Shown: in pieces, positions 1 to 51,480 of the stretch
Layout: each line of letters starts with the position of its first letter
Numbering within the stretch: position 1 is the stretch's first letter
Assembly: GCF_027942865.1 (NCBI RefSeq)
Contig: NC_134514.1
Span: 16,353,965 to 16,417,964, forward strand
Direction: 5' to 3'
Origin: Odontesthes bonariensis
Lineage: Eukaryota; Chordata; Actinopteri; Atheriniformes; Atherinopsidae
DNA length: 64,000 nt
Notes under the pieces: generated by a model
Told to the model about the DNA's origin: nothing
What the model saw: only the letters and a program-made list of their open reading frames with translations
Database searches by the model: none
Position numbers and translations under genes: made by a program

Positions 1-3000
1 ACGCTGCATGTCATCTCTCTTTCTCTGTCCACCCTTTTTCCCGTTAAGCTACTTCCAAAACAGAGGCCAAAAATACCTTTGATAACATTTCTCTGCATAT
101 TTTAGGGTCAAATCAATCTCTTATCTTGGTCCGTATCGAAGCTGTTCCAGAGCTCTCAATCCTATCACATGATCTTCTTTATCACTTTTAATTTACACAG
201 TGTCGCAGAACTTAACATCTTGAAAATGTTTCAAGTTTGGCTTTAATGTTCAGATGATGACGATAGAAATATATGACTGTAATGTAAGACAGAAGGTGTC
301 GGACAATTACTAAACAAACTTGTTTGTCTTATAAATGGAATTTCAAGCGGCCGTTTGCAAACTCAGATGAAAACATGATGTCAGGTTGGACATGGAGAAG
401 TTAGACTGAGTTATTATTGTGTTGCATTAGTAGAATCATGGTCATTTTAAAGTTTAAAACGTATTAAGCATTAAAAGGTGAATACACACTGACAATGATG
501 CCACAACCAGAGGTCATGAAAGGTTAAAGAAGGCAGGTGAAATAACTATTAGTGACAAGAAGTAAGGGTTAAACTAGACTGAGCAACCTCTGCTTAAATG
601 ATACTGCTTATAAGCCCTGTGGCTTCATAAGTCCTATCGAGTTTAAGCCTAATAAGTCAAAGTGTGTAAATAGAAACAAGGTTGGGAGAAACTGATGATC
701 ATCACATTTTAATCACCTGTGAGCTGTGACTGTTGAGGTTCACATGAAAAGGTGTAATGTTCTATTTGAATATTCAGTAAAATTATGTCTTGAAAGGCTG
801 CTGTCTGGAGAGAAAACTCCTCATTACATGGTTTCATATGTATAATGTTTCACATTCGTAACCATGGAAAGGCTTTTTACTGGTTTCTGATGTAAAATTG
901 TAAAGATAAAATGAAGTTAAAAACAGAGAAACGTTGATTTTCTGGAAAAGTTCTGCCCTCTCTTTGTATTGGAGTCTACGGAGCACAGGGACGTTCTCCT
1001 GATATTTGGAGACTGTTGGCTCATCAAGTTACATCATGAGAGAAAACACACATTATGTTGCAAAATCGTCTCTATAGAGGGAAAATTGTGGGAGTTGTTT
1101 GTCACCTTTCCCTACTTTGTTGAATTCCAGTTACTCTCCAGTTCTCAACATTTTTCAGACATTCGGGGTTTTTTTTCCAATAAATCATTGATCGTTTCAG
1201 AAATACTCAGATATGTGTCTCATGGGATTACGCTTTGCCTCAATCTCACCAACTAAACTCAACTTTAAGGCCCCATGACTGGGATGACAACCAGTGGGAC
1301 CGAAGGACACAGTTTACTGTTATATAAAGTCAACTGGCAGCCACAAAGAGAGCAAAACACTTCAGATGTGGACTTGGCTTCAATGTCAGCACTTTTTTTT
1401 AGCAGGTTAGGTCTCATTTAGATGGATAATAAGAATCAATAAGACTTTGGTAACATTTGAGTTAGTTCTGATCATAGTTGATGGACTTTTAGGCCATTGT
1501 CCATTAAGTTAGATCACGTTATACTCACAGTCTTCATAAAGCAGACTAATCAACTTTCTGACTGTTATGAGACATGTGCTGAAGCAGTTTAGCAGGAATT
1601 CTGTTAAAAATTGTTTTCTTAAATTTTTCAAACTTAACAGGCCCCACAGAGCTAAGACAATGTTGTAAATGTGGTAAATCAGTCCTTGTGACTCTGTCAT
1701 CCAATACAATTTTGAAATACCCCTTTAAAAAGCTCTCTCAAAGGACAAGACTGCTTATTCTTCCCTTTAACATATATCCAGTCATACATTTTTCAGGTCT
1801 TGTGTGCTTAAACTACTCAAAATCCTCTCACTTAGCTCTAATTTGTTCATTAAGGTGTGAGGATCATAATAAAACTCATTAGTGGTTTAATTGTCTGATA
1901 AAGATTCAGCAAGAGATGAAGAGAAACCTTCTGTCGATCTGAGGACACACCAACTGGCGGGCAGTCTGGTTAGCTGTGTTTCAAAGTGAACAGAAACACA
2001 TACGAGTTTGAACGTCTTTTCCACCTCTTTTTCCACTGTTTTCATCCTCTCTGAACAGTAACGTCTCCTGCCTGTTTTGGTGGTAAAATATGTTGTCATG
2101 GCAGCTGTCATAGGAGCTGTTGAAGGATAAAGACAGAGGGGAAAAATCAGAGAATATGAGCGAGTCATAGCAGCTCTGAGGAAATGACAATAGGGAGGAA
2201 AAAAGACAAAGACAGCACACACTGCCCTCCTCATAGAAAGCACTTGTGTGTCGTGTGAACAGGCCTCGCAGTGCTCATGCTGCTGAGTCCTTTCTGTTTA
2301 TCACCTCTCCTTCTCACAGTCACTCCATTTTCAACCATTTTTCCCTTCTTTTTTGTATGTGTGTTGTTGCTTTTAATAGCATCACCATGGAAGTGAAGAG
2401 GGGTTGCTAGGTAACTGGCTGGCGTCTGAGACAGTGTTTGATTGGCGGTAACAAACACAGACATAGCAGTGAAGTGTGTGAGGATTTGTGTGCCTGTAAC
2501 ATCTGTACACACTGTACCTGTGTGCATTCTGATGTATGTTGGGTAAAAATTCTCAATTTCTTTAACATTTAAAAGATTTCTTTGTCCTCTGACACCTCAG
2601 ATTAAACCCTGAAGTGTGTGCTGAATGTATGAGAGCACCTCCAACAGTGTTTTTGGCAGCTGCAGTGTCAGGGAGCGACTACGGGAATGCATGACGGGGA
2701 GAAAAACAGCAGAGATATGACATCATGGGCCACAGTGGTGACACCTAGAGGATTTTATCTGTTACTGCATGCGCCTTTGTCTGCTGGTCTGAAGCCTTGT
2801 GTGCAACCATTCAGGTGCTTTGCTGACATAAAAAGAAAGACGAAGCAATGCAAAAATATCATAAAAATATCATAACAACCATAACAAGCAAAAAAAAAGT
2901 CACAAAGGAAAAATTCAATCCAAGTTTTAGCAGCAAAGTGTAGTTTAATGATTAAAGCTTAAGTTCCGGTTGGTTTTGTGACTCTTAATTGTAGAACATA

Positions 3001-6000
3001 GGACAGTGGACTCATTTTGAAGCCTCAAAGTGTGAAAATTATTTATCGTTTTACATGTCGGAGAAATCTAAGGGGTGAGGGATGATTAATGGAAGAGGAA
3101 GTTAAAGAAAGGCTGTAAAACGAAAATGTGCTTTTAATTTTTTGTGGTACATCTCAACATTTTTTGTGAATATTCTGGATGATTTCAACATGAACATCTT
3201 AGATATGACCCAGACTACACAGCGTTGTTTGAGAGATATATGACTCCAAAACATTTAGAAGTGATTGGCTGACACTGTGTGCAATAGGTCTGTGTGATTT
3301 CCTCATTAAGAGAGGTGGAAGGATAAGGTGACTCTTGAAAAGTGCAAGCACTTCAAACTGTACCTAAATACAAAGTTACTTCACAACTGTCCAAACTTAA
3401 GCACCATTTAAACTTAACAGCTGTATGGTCTCCATCAGCTCCCTGTGCTCAACTAGTGTAATTAAGAAGGAATTTTGGCTTTTGTTTCGTGAACTCCACG
3501 TTTCAAAGGAGAACATGGAACCTTTCGCACAGCAGCTTTTATTTCACAGCTGTGGATTCAGAGCACAGTAACTGTGAATTTGACTCACTGATAATGTTTC
3601 AACAAGTTCTTTCCAGACAAAAAGAGAAGTGTGTACTAAGGTCTCCTTGTCAACGTTTCTTCTTCAGAGAAAGGCTACACCTGTAAACAGAAAAGCGTTG
3701 GATTATTATTCTGACCTTTTCTCAGAGAAAAACACCAGTTTACTGTGACAATTACATGTTTTTGTCCTACAAGTCCGGGTGGGAAATAATTACATCTTTG
3801 TATTTTTCATAGGTTTCTATATAGTTTTTTCAGGTAGTTGTCTCATTTCACTTTAGCTTTTATGTCTTAGGAGTGTGTTATTTTATCAAGAGGTGTTTCG
3901 TTGTTGCTTTCTATCTATCTGTAATAATATGGGAGGTAAATTTAAGAAATTCAGAATCCGTATTAAAAAAGAAACACTTTGTAAAGCCAACTGACTCATA
4001 TGTCATGTGACAAATATAAAATCCGAGTGCATTTAATGTGCACATTTCATATGTTACATTTTTATTTTCACCAAAATAGTTGGTCTGACTTCATTATAAT
4101 AAGCTTTCCATACGCCCAATGCAACCTAAGGCTTAGTTTTTAACGTATAAACGTATAAAACCTGAGGGGAAACTTGCTGGAAAACTTCAACTTGTGAAAG
4201 GAGCCTCTGAAAAAAAAAGTAAGATGTTAAAACCTCTGCCTTCACTGTTAGCAACTGAGTTTGCCCTCATTTGATCAACATGCTTTAAAAGCACAGGTGG
4301 CGTCAGGTCATGACTGCTTTATCTCACAACCCCTCAGATTTATCTGGTCACACTCTGGAGTGGGCAGGACAAACTCGTCTGAAAAACCCTGGACTGCACT
4401 AAAGTTCTGGATGTAAACTGGTAAAAACTAGCTCCATCTTGACCAACTACAGAAGAAAAAATGAATCAATCAGTAAGATATATGTGAGTCAACGGGGGTA
4501 TAAGACTACAAAACAACCACAGAATCACAGAATAACTCTTACTATTACTAATACAGGGTGTTTCAGTACTCTAAGCAGTACCCTTACTTTTTGTACTTCT
4601 TCCAGCACTGCTCAGATCTCATTAAACCTCATGACAAAGACAAAACCAGATGTAATGACATTGAAGCATCTTTCTTTTCTCTGTTTTTTTATTCGGCTCT
4701 CGTTCATCACATTTCACACTGTTTTCAGCGAACCCAGACATGTCACAGGCTGAGACTGAAGACAACATGGATGTTCCAGTATGCAGTTTCCCAGGTTTTC
4801 CTTGGTTTTTCCTCTTATATTAACAAATATATACAGATATCCCAGGAAGAGCATTGAAATAATAATTATTCATTTCCCACAATAACAATAAATTCAATAA
4901 ATAATCAGTGTTCTTAACTGCACAAGGAGAATGAGTTTGGGCTCACTCTTCAACCAATGGGATTGTCATGATCCCATACCGATAATAACACACACACACA
5001 CATATGCTCAAATCCACTTTCACACACACGCGCGCACCTAAGGAAATCTGCACAGTCAAGCAAATATCATCTGCAGCCAATAAACTGTCCACAGCTGGAG
5101 AGGAAAGTTGATTTGTCCACAGAGAGACCAACTACTCGCGCAACGTTGCTCCTAAATTGCCACTGATGTTGAAGACAGCAGGTCGGAGGAGATGAAGTTT
5201 GAAAATGTGTGAATATGAGGTTAATGTTGAGATCAGGTCGCCTGTTTCCTATTCTGCATCCCTGTCAGTGGAACGAGTGTGATCTGTGCAACGTGCTACT
5301 GACTGCTAGAGGAATGTTTTCATTTAAAAAAGACAAACGGATGAGAGCGTGTGTCGTAGCCTTGAATGAAATGCTGCTGCGTGGAGCGAACTGTACAGCA
5401 AACCATCTTCACGTAAAATAACATGCACCGAATGAGCACGAGCACGCACAAATGGACCCAATTTGTTCCTCCACACATGTACAGTAATATACAGTATGCA
5501 CATTCACACCAAGAGAAACACACCTGGCCTGGCAAACCAATTTAAAAATTAAGAAAGTTTTGCTAACAGGTTGCAAGCACTGAGAAAATAAACTCTTTTC
5601 TTGTACAAGGCTGAAGATGTGACCAGTATGCCAGTGCTGAGAGAGAAAGGCTTTCCCTGTCTCAGCTTTGGAGGGAAGAGGACGATGATCGCCATGCAGT
5701 GAGGTGACATCGAGTGGGGGCGTAGGCAGAGCAGATGGAGGAGAGCTTATGGAAGATGTTTGAGCACCGACAGGGAAAACAGTGAGCATAATCTGAACAA
5801 TGACACTTATCGTGGAGACACTCCAAAAAACAACAAATGTGAAACTGTGATGATTTTTTTTTTTTTTTTTTCTGATCTTTTAAGTTGGAGACAGGAAAGA
5901 TGCAAGCAGAAAAGTGCAAATCTACACAAACAGGCAAAAAGCACGAAGCAGATGGATTTAAATGACCAGTTAGCAAAGTCAAAGAGTGGCTTTTTAAGTA

Positions 6001-6413
6001 CTTGAATGGCTTTCGAAGGAAATGTCACCTGGTCAAAGCAGCAGGTGGAGATGGCCTCCAAGGAGAGAAGGAAGGGTAAAGTTTGGTAAGTTTGGTAGAA
6101 GAGCACACTACAAGGCTTTTAAAGGCCTCTTGGACCCTCAGTGTCGTGCAGGACACAGCACTGCCGGGGAATGCTGTGAGGGTTTCACACCTTCTGAGGA
6201 CAGATGAGGAGGAGTGGCTTTCACTAAGTGCCTAAAACATGACAAGAAGTGGGATGTTTTTGCAAATGTCATTCGGTGCACTTTGCTCGGCTCAGACATC
6301 AGTAGGTGTTCCTTATTCAGCCCAGACCCTAATGTCCTGGAGCAGGTCTGAATGCAAAAAAACAAAAAAAGTTGGCTTGAAAGTGTTTTTTTTGCTAATT
6401 TTCACTACGAGTA
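1..6413. other. 3' flank of map3k10, probably with its 3' UTR
   Basis: I found no supportable coding exon on either strand. The map3k10 3' UTR should begin at 6413 and run left, but I see no convincing AATAAA close to the stop. The nearest one I noticed on the minus strand is around 4060, which would imply a UTR of over 2 kb. There is an uninterrupted T run at about 5853-5871 (A-run on the minus strand) and a short CA tract at about 4987-5003. The remaining open frames are short and without family resemblance. Confidence 0.5.
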
Positions 6414-44828
<38,415 letters not shown>

Positions 44829-45365
44829 CTGTATAACAACCAAAAACTGACTGTTTCCAAGCACTAGGAGTCTGGTAAATAGCTGCCAGGAATTCTCACA
44901 GGAGATGTTAATATCTAGAAAACAGCAGGTGTTATGAAATCTTTTTTTTTTTCTAAAGAATTTTTAAAAAAGATGCCTTCGGTGTGATGAGGACCTGATC
45001 ACTGAGTAAACTGTGAATCTATCAAATACTGCCAGCAGCTGATAAAATAGTTACACAGCTAGAGTTAATCAAAACTATTTTAATTATTGGCTTTTGTGTG
45101 GTTAATTTCAGCCCGCTGAAGTGAACTCTTCAGGGACTCGGGGACAGCTTCAACAGTTGCTCAGATGACAATAAAACCACAGCTGATTGTCAGATTAATT
45201 TTATAATGGAAAGTGAACTATTAGGCTGCCAATAAAAACCGCATTCCGTGCATGAGCCGAGTAAAATCCTCTGTGTAGAGGTCCTCATTATTTCTCATCC
45301 AGCCCAGAGTCGATGCACCTCCCCCGCCAACCATCTCTATGAATATGGGCCGTTTTCTCTCCTAT

Positions 45366-45367
<2 letters not shown>

Positions 45368-45427
<60 letters not shown>
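45368..45427. repeat. (GT)n microsatellite, about 30 units
   Basis: A pure GT dinucleotide run upstream of map3k10. The Cys/Val reading frame across it is an artefact. Confidence 0.97.
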
Positions 45428-45428
<1 letters not shown>

Positions 45429-45744
45429 ATATGTCAGCGGATATTCGCCCTACATCCCGACAAGCCGGCCAGGCTAAATCCTGCATGCATGGCCACTCAT
45501 GAGCCGGTTCAGCGTCCCTGAATAGCCTTTGACAAAAAGGCCTCGTCCATTTTAAGACAACTGAAGAATTAGAGAGACAAGCCGACGGCTGGGTGGCAGG
45601 TATTCAATACAGAGCTGTGAAGTGGCACCATGTTCAGCATCCAGCCAAGTCTGAGCACAACAAACCCGCCTCCGTCTCTGCGCAGCGGCCTGATTCAGTC
45701 GCCTCTGCGGGGCTACATTCGTGATGGGGCCGAGCGGTCGGCTG

Positions 45745-45797
45745 GACAAGAGGCTCTTCTTCACTGGAAACAGATAAATGCCAGCATTTATCATTAT
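45745..45797 (-). repeat. 53-bp dispersed inverted repeat, copy 1
   Basis: Its reverse complement matches 50689-50741 at 52 of 53 positions. It contains a small palindrome (GATAAATGC-TG-GCATTTATC) and a splice-acceptor-like CTGTTTCCAG. Confidence 0.85.
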
Positions 45798-46379
45798 CCT
45801 TCTGCCTTCTGAGCACGCCTGGCACTTTCAGTTCAGATCCCCAGTCAGTAGGCCTACAGTGCTGTGGCGGATGTGCAGGTTTTAAATGTCCGCGACTTCT
45901 GTAGCAGACTAGAGGCTGTCACACGGTGGGAATAAGGTGGAAATATCGCCAACGAAGGCTTGTGTTGCAGCAAAAGCCTACAGTAGATGTGATCCAAAGA
46001 GATCCACTGCCTCCATATTTCAGTCATCTATCAACGCCCCATACCATCACGGATAATGATAATAATAATATTAATAGTAGGCTAATAGTTATGATAATAA
46101 CAATAATGATAGTCTAAATGTATTGTTGTGGGCTATCCAGGCGGCTCCTACGTCTTCCAAACAGCTTTATTTCAAAACGTAAACATTTATCGTTTACTGT
46201 AATCTAACCTGTACTCTGAGGGCAGCAGCATCCACTGACATCGTCGCATGGGCGTATTTGCATCCAGCTAAGGTGGACCATTAAGATCCGCAACCCATTT
46301 TAACAGATTAAAAAGCTCCCAGTCGTCCCTTATTCGCACTGCTCAATCGGCTGTCCGGAGGTCCATCGTCTTCAAACAG

Positions 46380-46700
46380 GCTTTTTTTTCCTCCCAAAAC
46401 ACGTAACATTCCGAGCTCCGAGCTGTCAGACTGTGGGCTGACTTCGCATCCAAACACACCGCGGCGCCGTTCGCATACGCGGGAGCGGGCTCCTGTTCCG
46501 CCGCTGATCCTCCAGTCATGCGGATGGTCGCAGCACTCCGCCCCGCCCCGCCCGTTCATGTGCCGTCAAGCGTTTGTTCGCAGATCTGAGTGCAGCTCAC
46601 CAGCAGGGCGGAGAGGAGGGCGCTGCAGCGTGTTGGAACGAGACTCCACCGCACGGGTGCACTATGGGTAATGTAGTGTTGAAGGGCTCTCCTGTCGACC
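46380..46700 (-). promoter_or_regulatory. map3k10: CpG/GC-box promoter region, probably of map3k10
   Basis: This is one of the few CpG-dense stretches in the window. It contains three overlapping GC boxes (46538-46553). The motif ACTACATTACCCATAGTGC on the minus strand (46677-46659) resembles the ZNF143/THAP11 site. It lies about 2 kb upstream of the map3k10 start, in the right orientation. A weak donor candidate (ACAG|GTTAGA) exists near 46210 for a non-coding first exon. The 83-codon minus frame here is more likely UTR than protein. Confidence 0.55.
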
Positions 46701-46776
46701 TACATCTTTTTGACAGCTGATATGATTAACGACATTGAAGTAGTAGGCCTATTACGAAGGACGAGTTTTGTAAAGA

Positions 46777-46820
46777 ACCCGACCGACTGATTAAGCAGGT
46801 ATAGAAAATGGATGGATGGA
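46777..46820 (-). mobile_element. Short LINE 3' tail remnant
   Basis: The phrase CCGACCGACTGATTAAGCAG followed by GTATAGAAAATGGATGGATG is the end of the same family of tails whose reverse complement starts the repeat at 19008. Only about 45 bp remain. Confidence 0.6.
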
Positions 46821-49800
46821 GTTTTGTGACGATATTGGTCATTTAGTCTACACTGCTCAACATTATACCATCAATCTAATACAACATCTGGAATATGACA
46901 TGCGATAGAACACATCAACAATATCATGTTATAGGCCTAATAGAGACTGGCAGATTGAGGCTAATGTGGATGTAGAAATACATACAATGTAATATGCAAT
47001 CATTAGCCTGTAGGTACTATTTGCTCATGCTGCACCTATTGTTTTAATTCCACCCATGTGTAAGGCCCAATCCCAATTCACCCCTTGTCACCCAGTGACA
47101 ACTGTAAGGACTGACCTGGTACATGATAAGAAAAGAATATATATATATATATAGGTTATAGTGTTCCTCATGGATTTACAATCTGAGAACAAAATACAGT
47201 AGTGTGCCCGGATAGATTTTTTTTCTATCTAAATAATATCATCCAAATTTGATCGCAAATCTGAAAACAACCTGTCTATTACAATACACACTAAAACACA
47301 CACTAATAATTCTTAAAGTTATACTGACCCCTGGTGTCTATATAGTAAAACACACAAACGTAACTAACCCAGGTGTTTCACATTTGTCCCACATAACTTG
47401 GACAATCAAAATGACAAAAAAATATTATTTTGTTAATAACAGTTTCATTTATGAGTTTGTGATTTCCTGGAAAATAAATCAAAATGGCTGATTTCCTCAA
47501 ACAGCATTTGGACATGTATGTACAAAATGTTGTGTCCAGTGAAACTCCATAGTGGAATTTTTAAGTCCCTCCCCCCTGACCATAACTTCTAGCAAAAACA
47601 CACATAGTGCTGACAACCTGCCTGCAGCTGCTGAAACTAACCAAACAGAAACCACTGGGCTTTTTGGAGATAGGGACAGCCTCCCTGGTTTCTGTTTTTA
47701 CTGGAAACATGCAAACACACGGAGGAAAACACTTGCTGTTTCATGGGAACTTAAAAGGTTCCATTTGTTTTTCAGAAATAGGGGTTTCCTACTGTCGTAA
47801 TTATTCTTTGTTATCTGATACTTACTGTCCAAGACTGACTTTTAAGTCCACCGTTTTCCCTTTTTTTTTTTAAAGTAAAACATTTCGTTCATTCTCCTAC
47901 TTTCTACACCTCTACTGATCTTTGACAGAAAACTGAGGTGTTTGTAAAGGATGTGACCTATTGTATAGCCACTCTTATCTCTAATCTGTCCTCCCATCAT
48001 AAACAGTAGTTCGGACACAACTACTGAGATCAGAATATTAGCAATGAACAGGTTTAGGGTTCAGGTAGTATAGCTGATTATAGGGCTTCTGTCTGAGACT
48101 TAATTATTTGCCACACTGCAGACATATTTGCTCAATTTTAATCTTATTATTTTTTGAGTTGACATACGGCTTCCTATTTCCTTCGTACACTTTCAGGTTA
48201 CATTTCTGGATGCAGCAGCAGAATGTGTTGAAATTGTTTCCCAAGGTCCTCCAGAGCGCATGTAATTATATTTTCATGGTAACATGACAGTTGCAGCCAG
48301 AAGGCTTGAATGTCACGCACTTCCAACAGTGGTTTCTATCTTCTGCTTTTAAACACTGAACATTTCCCAGACACCCTTAAATCTTTTCATGTCATTATGC
48401 TCCATTTGTTACTTTTTTTTTGTTTTTTCACAGAGATAGATGATTCTCTGACTGGGTTTTGCCACAAAGCGCAGCACCTTAGCTGAATGCTCCTATTATA
48501 CCCAGTCTTGACACCCTCACCTGTCACCAACTGATCCACTGGATGTAGTCTTCCCGTCAGTCGTATATTTTATAAGCTTTTGTTTCTTTGTCTCAATTAC
48601 AGCTTTTTTTCTCTCTTTTTGAGTGTGTTGCAGGCACATAATCCTACAATTGTTTAGATTTTCTAAATAATGACGTTGGTCAGTCAAGGCAAATAGAAAT
48701 TATTCATTTTCTCTGGTTGCATGTCTGTGAAATAAAGGCTCTAATGAATGAACAAAGTACAGATTGGAAAAATCTTCTGGAAATGTAGCTTGTGGATTTG
48801 GTTTGTGGATTAAAACACATCCTCAGTGAGGATACAAGATCAGGCCTACAGTGTACTACAAGTATGAAACACCACGCTGTGTGCAGATGGCTTTGAGGCA
48901 GAAAAACTTCAAGAGACTCTACTTTGTCAGAGCGTAACTATTTGTACCTGCTCTCTTTTAAAAAAAAAATGTATTCAGTGTTTAATCAAGTATTCAATCG
49001 TGACTGTGTGACAAACACAGGAAAAAAATCAATTCAAAGAATGTGCATTAAAAAAGAGAAAATGGAAGAAAAGTTTTGGAATGTCAAGTTATTTCATTTA
49101 GTCGTTGGTTCATTTCTCAATAAAGTGCCATTTCTTTAGCCTGATATGTTTTTGTCTTTCCAGCTGTTACTTCCCACAACATTATGATCAACTAAGCTGA
49201 ACACAAAACTAATGTAATACACGGCTGAATAGCTTAAAAAACTAACTTGTGAAACAACAGACGTCAGTAGATCGATAATGCTAAACAACCACAAGGTGCT
49301 GCTGTGGACCTGTTTGTGAGCAATGCGTACCTAATGATGCACCATGATAATATAAAGAAAACCTACAGTGTGAACAACCAGAAGTAGATTATTCCCATTC
49401 AAAACAAAGTTGTTGTTTTTTCTTATAGACACAAACACATCACAGTACAATTTTGAGCTACTTCTACAGCAGTCTCCATATTTTCTGCTATTCTCAAAAT
49501 CTACAACATTATTTCATAATTATTGCAACTAGTTGGATTCAGATCTATCATGTCAGATAACGTTTGTAAATGATCATAACAGAGAAGAGATAAACCTAAT
49601 GATCAGTGGTGGTATATCTACAAGGAACTCAGCAGCATGGAGAAAAATTAGAAGTAACTCTGCCATTGCTATTGGCAACATCAAATTCAAGTACAATGCG
49701 ACTGCATCAGTAATTACAATGTAGTTACACCACTGAGCAAAATATTTAGTAAATAAGAATAAAAACTCCATTCAACTTTAATCATTTAGCACTTTTCAAA

Positions 49801-49934
49801 CAAAGGTCTAACCCAAAGCACTTTAAAGAGCAAACGTGGGACTTGGAAATCAAGAAAAATGAAAATAAAATATAAAATAAAACTATATGTAAAAAGTTCA
49901 GCAGATTGATAAGAATTGGATGTAGATTGTTAAC
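46821..49934. other. Intergenic spacer
   Basis: AT-rich sequence between the two promoter-like regions, with a short (AT)n at about 47138-47153 and several T or A runs. No exon, RNA gene or recognised transposon is seen. Confidence 0.6.
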
Positions 49935-49938
49935 TTAA

Positions 49939-50489
49939 AGGTAGGGTAGGAGATCCTGGATTTTGAGTCCAGCGAAGCTGCATTTTGAAAATACACAGGT
50001 AAAAAGTCCCAACCCTTTTCTTCACTTTCCCCCCGAAGGCACGCCTCTAGAGTACATGAACGCGCACAAGCACTAAGGTGCACGAGCGCTGTTCTGACAG
50101 CAAGCATCGATCGTTGCCGTATTTAGTATTTAGTATATGATAACTATACGTTTAATAATGCTAGGTGCTAGCCAAGCTGGCTCTAGTTTAGCTTCCTGCC
50201 AAGCTTCTGGACGCGTAATTCGTTCACGGAGCAGGGTACGCGCACAGGGAGAAGGAGGGGGAGGGAGGAGCAGATTGCAGTTTGATAGACGGCATCAGAA
50301 TCCAATCATTGTTAACGGTCCGTTCATTATGATTGGATACTGTTTTTCCTAGATTGTACGTTCTAGAGGCCACTAAAACTTTTCATATTTGTGTCAAAAC
50401 TTTTAATTAATTGGTTGCAATGGGGGTGTGAAGAGTATTTCAAGCAATATGTAAAAAAATGTTCCAGAAAAAGATCCCCTACCCCGCCT
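49939..50489. mobile_element. TTAA-flanked MITE (551 bp)
   Basis: TTAA flanks both ends (49935-49938 and 50490-50493). The left end AGGTAGGGTAGGAGATCC is mirrored at the right by GATCCCCTACCCCGCCT, with a few mismatches. The interior has no transposase, only a 71-codon frame without motifs. The ends resemble a common fish non-autonomous DNA repeat. Like the element at 39241, it starts AGG next to TTAA. Confidence 0.75.
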
Positions 50490-50688
50490 TTAAGCTTTTA
50501 AATAAGTTCATGAGCTGTTTTTGTTTATTTACTCATTTTTGTCATATAGCAATAACAAAGCACAATTTTATTTCAACAAAAAGTCCAAAAAATTGGGGTG
50601 AAATCTGGTTTGTGTTGGAGATACTCTAAGCCTCACAACGTCCCACAAACTAACGGTGCAACAGGCAATATCTCTTTGTAATAATGTA

Positions 50689-50741
50689 ATAATGATAAAT
50701 GCTGGCATTTATCTGTTTCCAGTGAAAAAGAGCCTCTTGTC
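50689..50741 (+). repeat. 53-bp dispersed inverted repeat, copy 2
   Basis: It is the partner of 45745-45797 in opposite orientation, about 4.9 kb away. Similarity stops abruptly on both sides. Confidence 0.85.
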
Positions 50742-50879
50742 GTATAGTTATATGTATTATATGTATACATTATATACGATATACATTGTATTTGTAACTG
50801 AGTATTTCTTTCTGTCGATTTTACCAGTCCATAACAACTCCACATGTGTGCTCATAGTAGCAGCAGTGTGCTGTGTATA

Positions 50880-51480
50880 TGTTGCACCAGTTGGGTCTGC
50901 GCAGGCGCAGTGGGAGTGCGGGCGCAGTTGTGCCGTGGTTTCGGTTGAGCATTCTTGGCAACGTCTCGCTCGGTGAACAGGCAGCCTACCGTCGGTCAAC
51001 CAGCGATTGTTTTCTCGGTGTCTGCGTGGGGAATTGTGCTAACGAAGAAACAGAAACACCGGAGCAGCTTTAGGTAAGCTCTGTTCGCTTTTGGTTTTCT
51101 CTGAGCAGTTTCGACTGAACAGCAGCGGATATCCAGAAGCGCTGAAAAGTGACGAGTGAACTAAACGTTGGCGAGCAAAGACGAACACCGAGACAGCCGA
51201 GCCGACGAACTTCAGTCAATGCAGAGAGCAGCGTCTGTACTACGACTCAGCTGCTCGTCTCAGCCCCACCTGAAGCCGTTTTCGCCGGCTCCGTGCTCCA
51301 CTTCCACCTCCAGTCATTCGACAGGAGTTCACACAGAGCCTCAAAAATACCGCTACCAGCTAAAGTGGATTTACTACTAAATATTCTACAACCTTCCCGA
51401 TCATTAAGGCTCCAGTGCGCATGCTCTTACTATTCTGCAGACTTCAGATTTGTAGTTTTTCGTACCTGAGTTAATAATAG
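50880..51480 (+). promoter_or_regulatory. CpG-rich promoter region of an unidentified rightward gene
   Basis: A CpG-dense stretch containing TGCGCAGGCGCA (50898-50909), the canonical NRF1 type of site. It is followed by about 160 bp without any ATG and a strong donor CTTTAG|GTAAGC at 51073/51074, which is what a non-coding first exon looks like. No coding exon to its right can be confidently recognised inside the window. Confidence 0.5.
50910..51073 (+). other. Putative non-coding first exon (unknown gene)
   Basis: The 3' edge is set by the GTAAGC donor, while the 5' edge is only assumed to lie just after the NRF1-like site. It contains no ATG. The gene is not identified. Confidence 0.35.

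Larger units (their letters stand above)
44829..46379. other. Upstream region of map3k10
   Basis: AT-rich sequence with the (GT)n tract at 45368 and a moderately CpG-rich patch at 45600-45770. That patch carries one half of a 53-bp inverted pair (45745-45797). An 80-codon minus frame runs through it, and I do not recognise the product. Confidence 0.5.

Noticed and set aside
46308..46559. 83-codon minus frame in the CpG region
   Set aside because: Its ATG lies among the GC boxes, upstream of any likely transcription start, and the peptide resembles nothing. It is treated as promoter/UTR.
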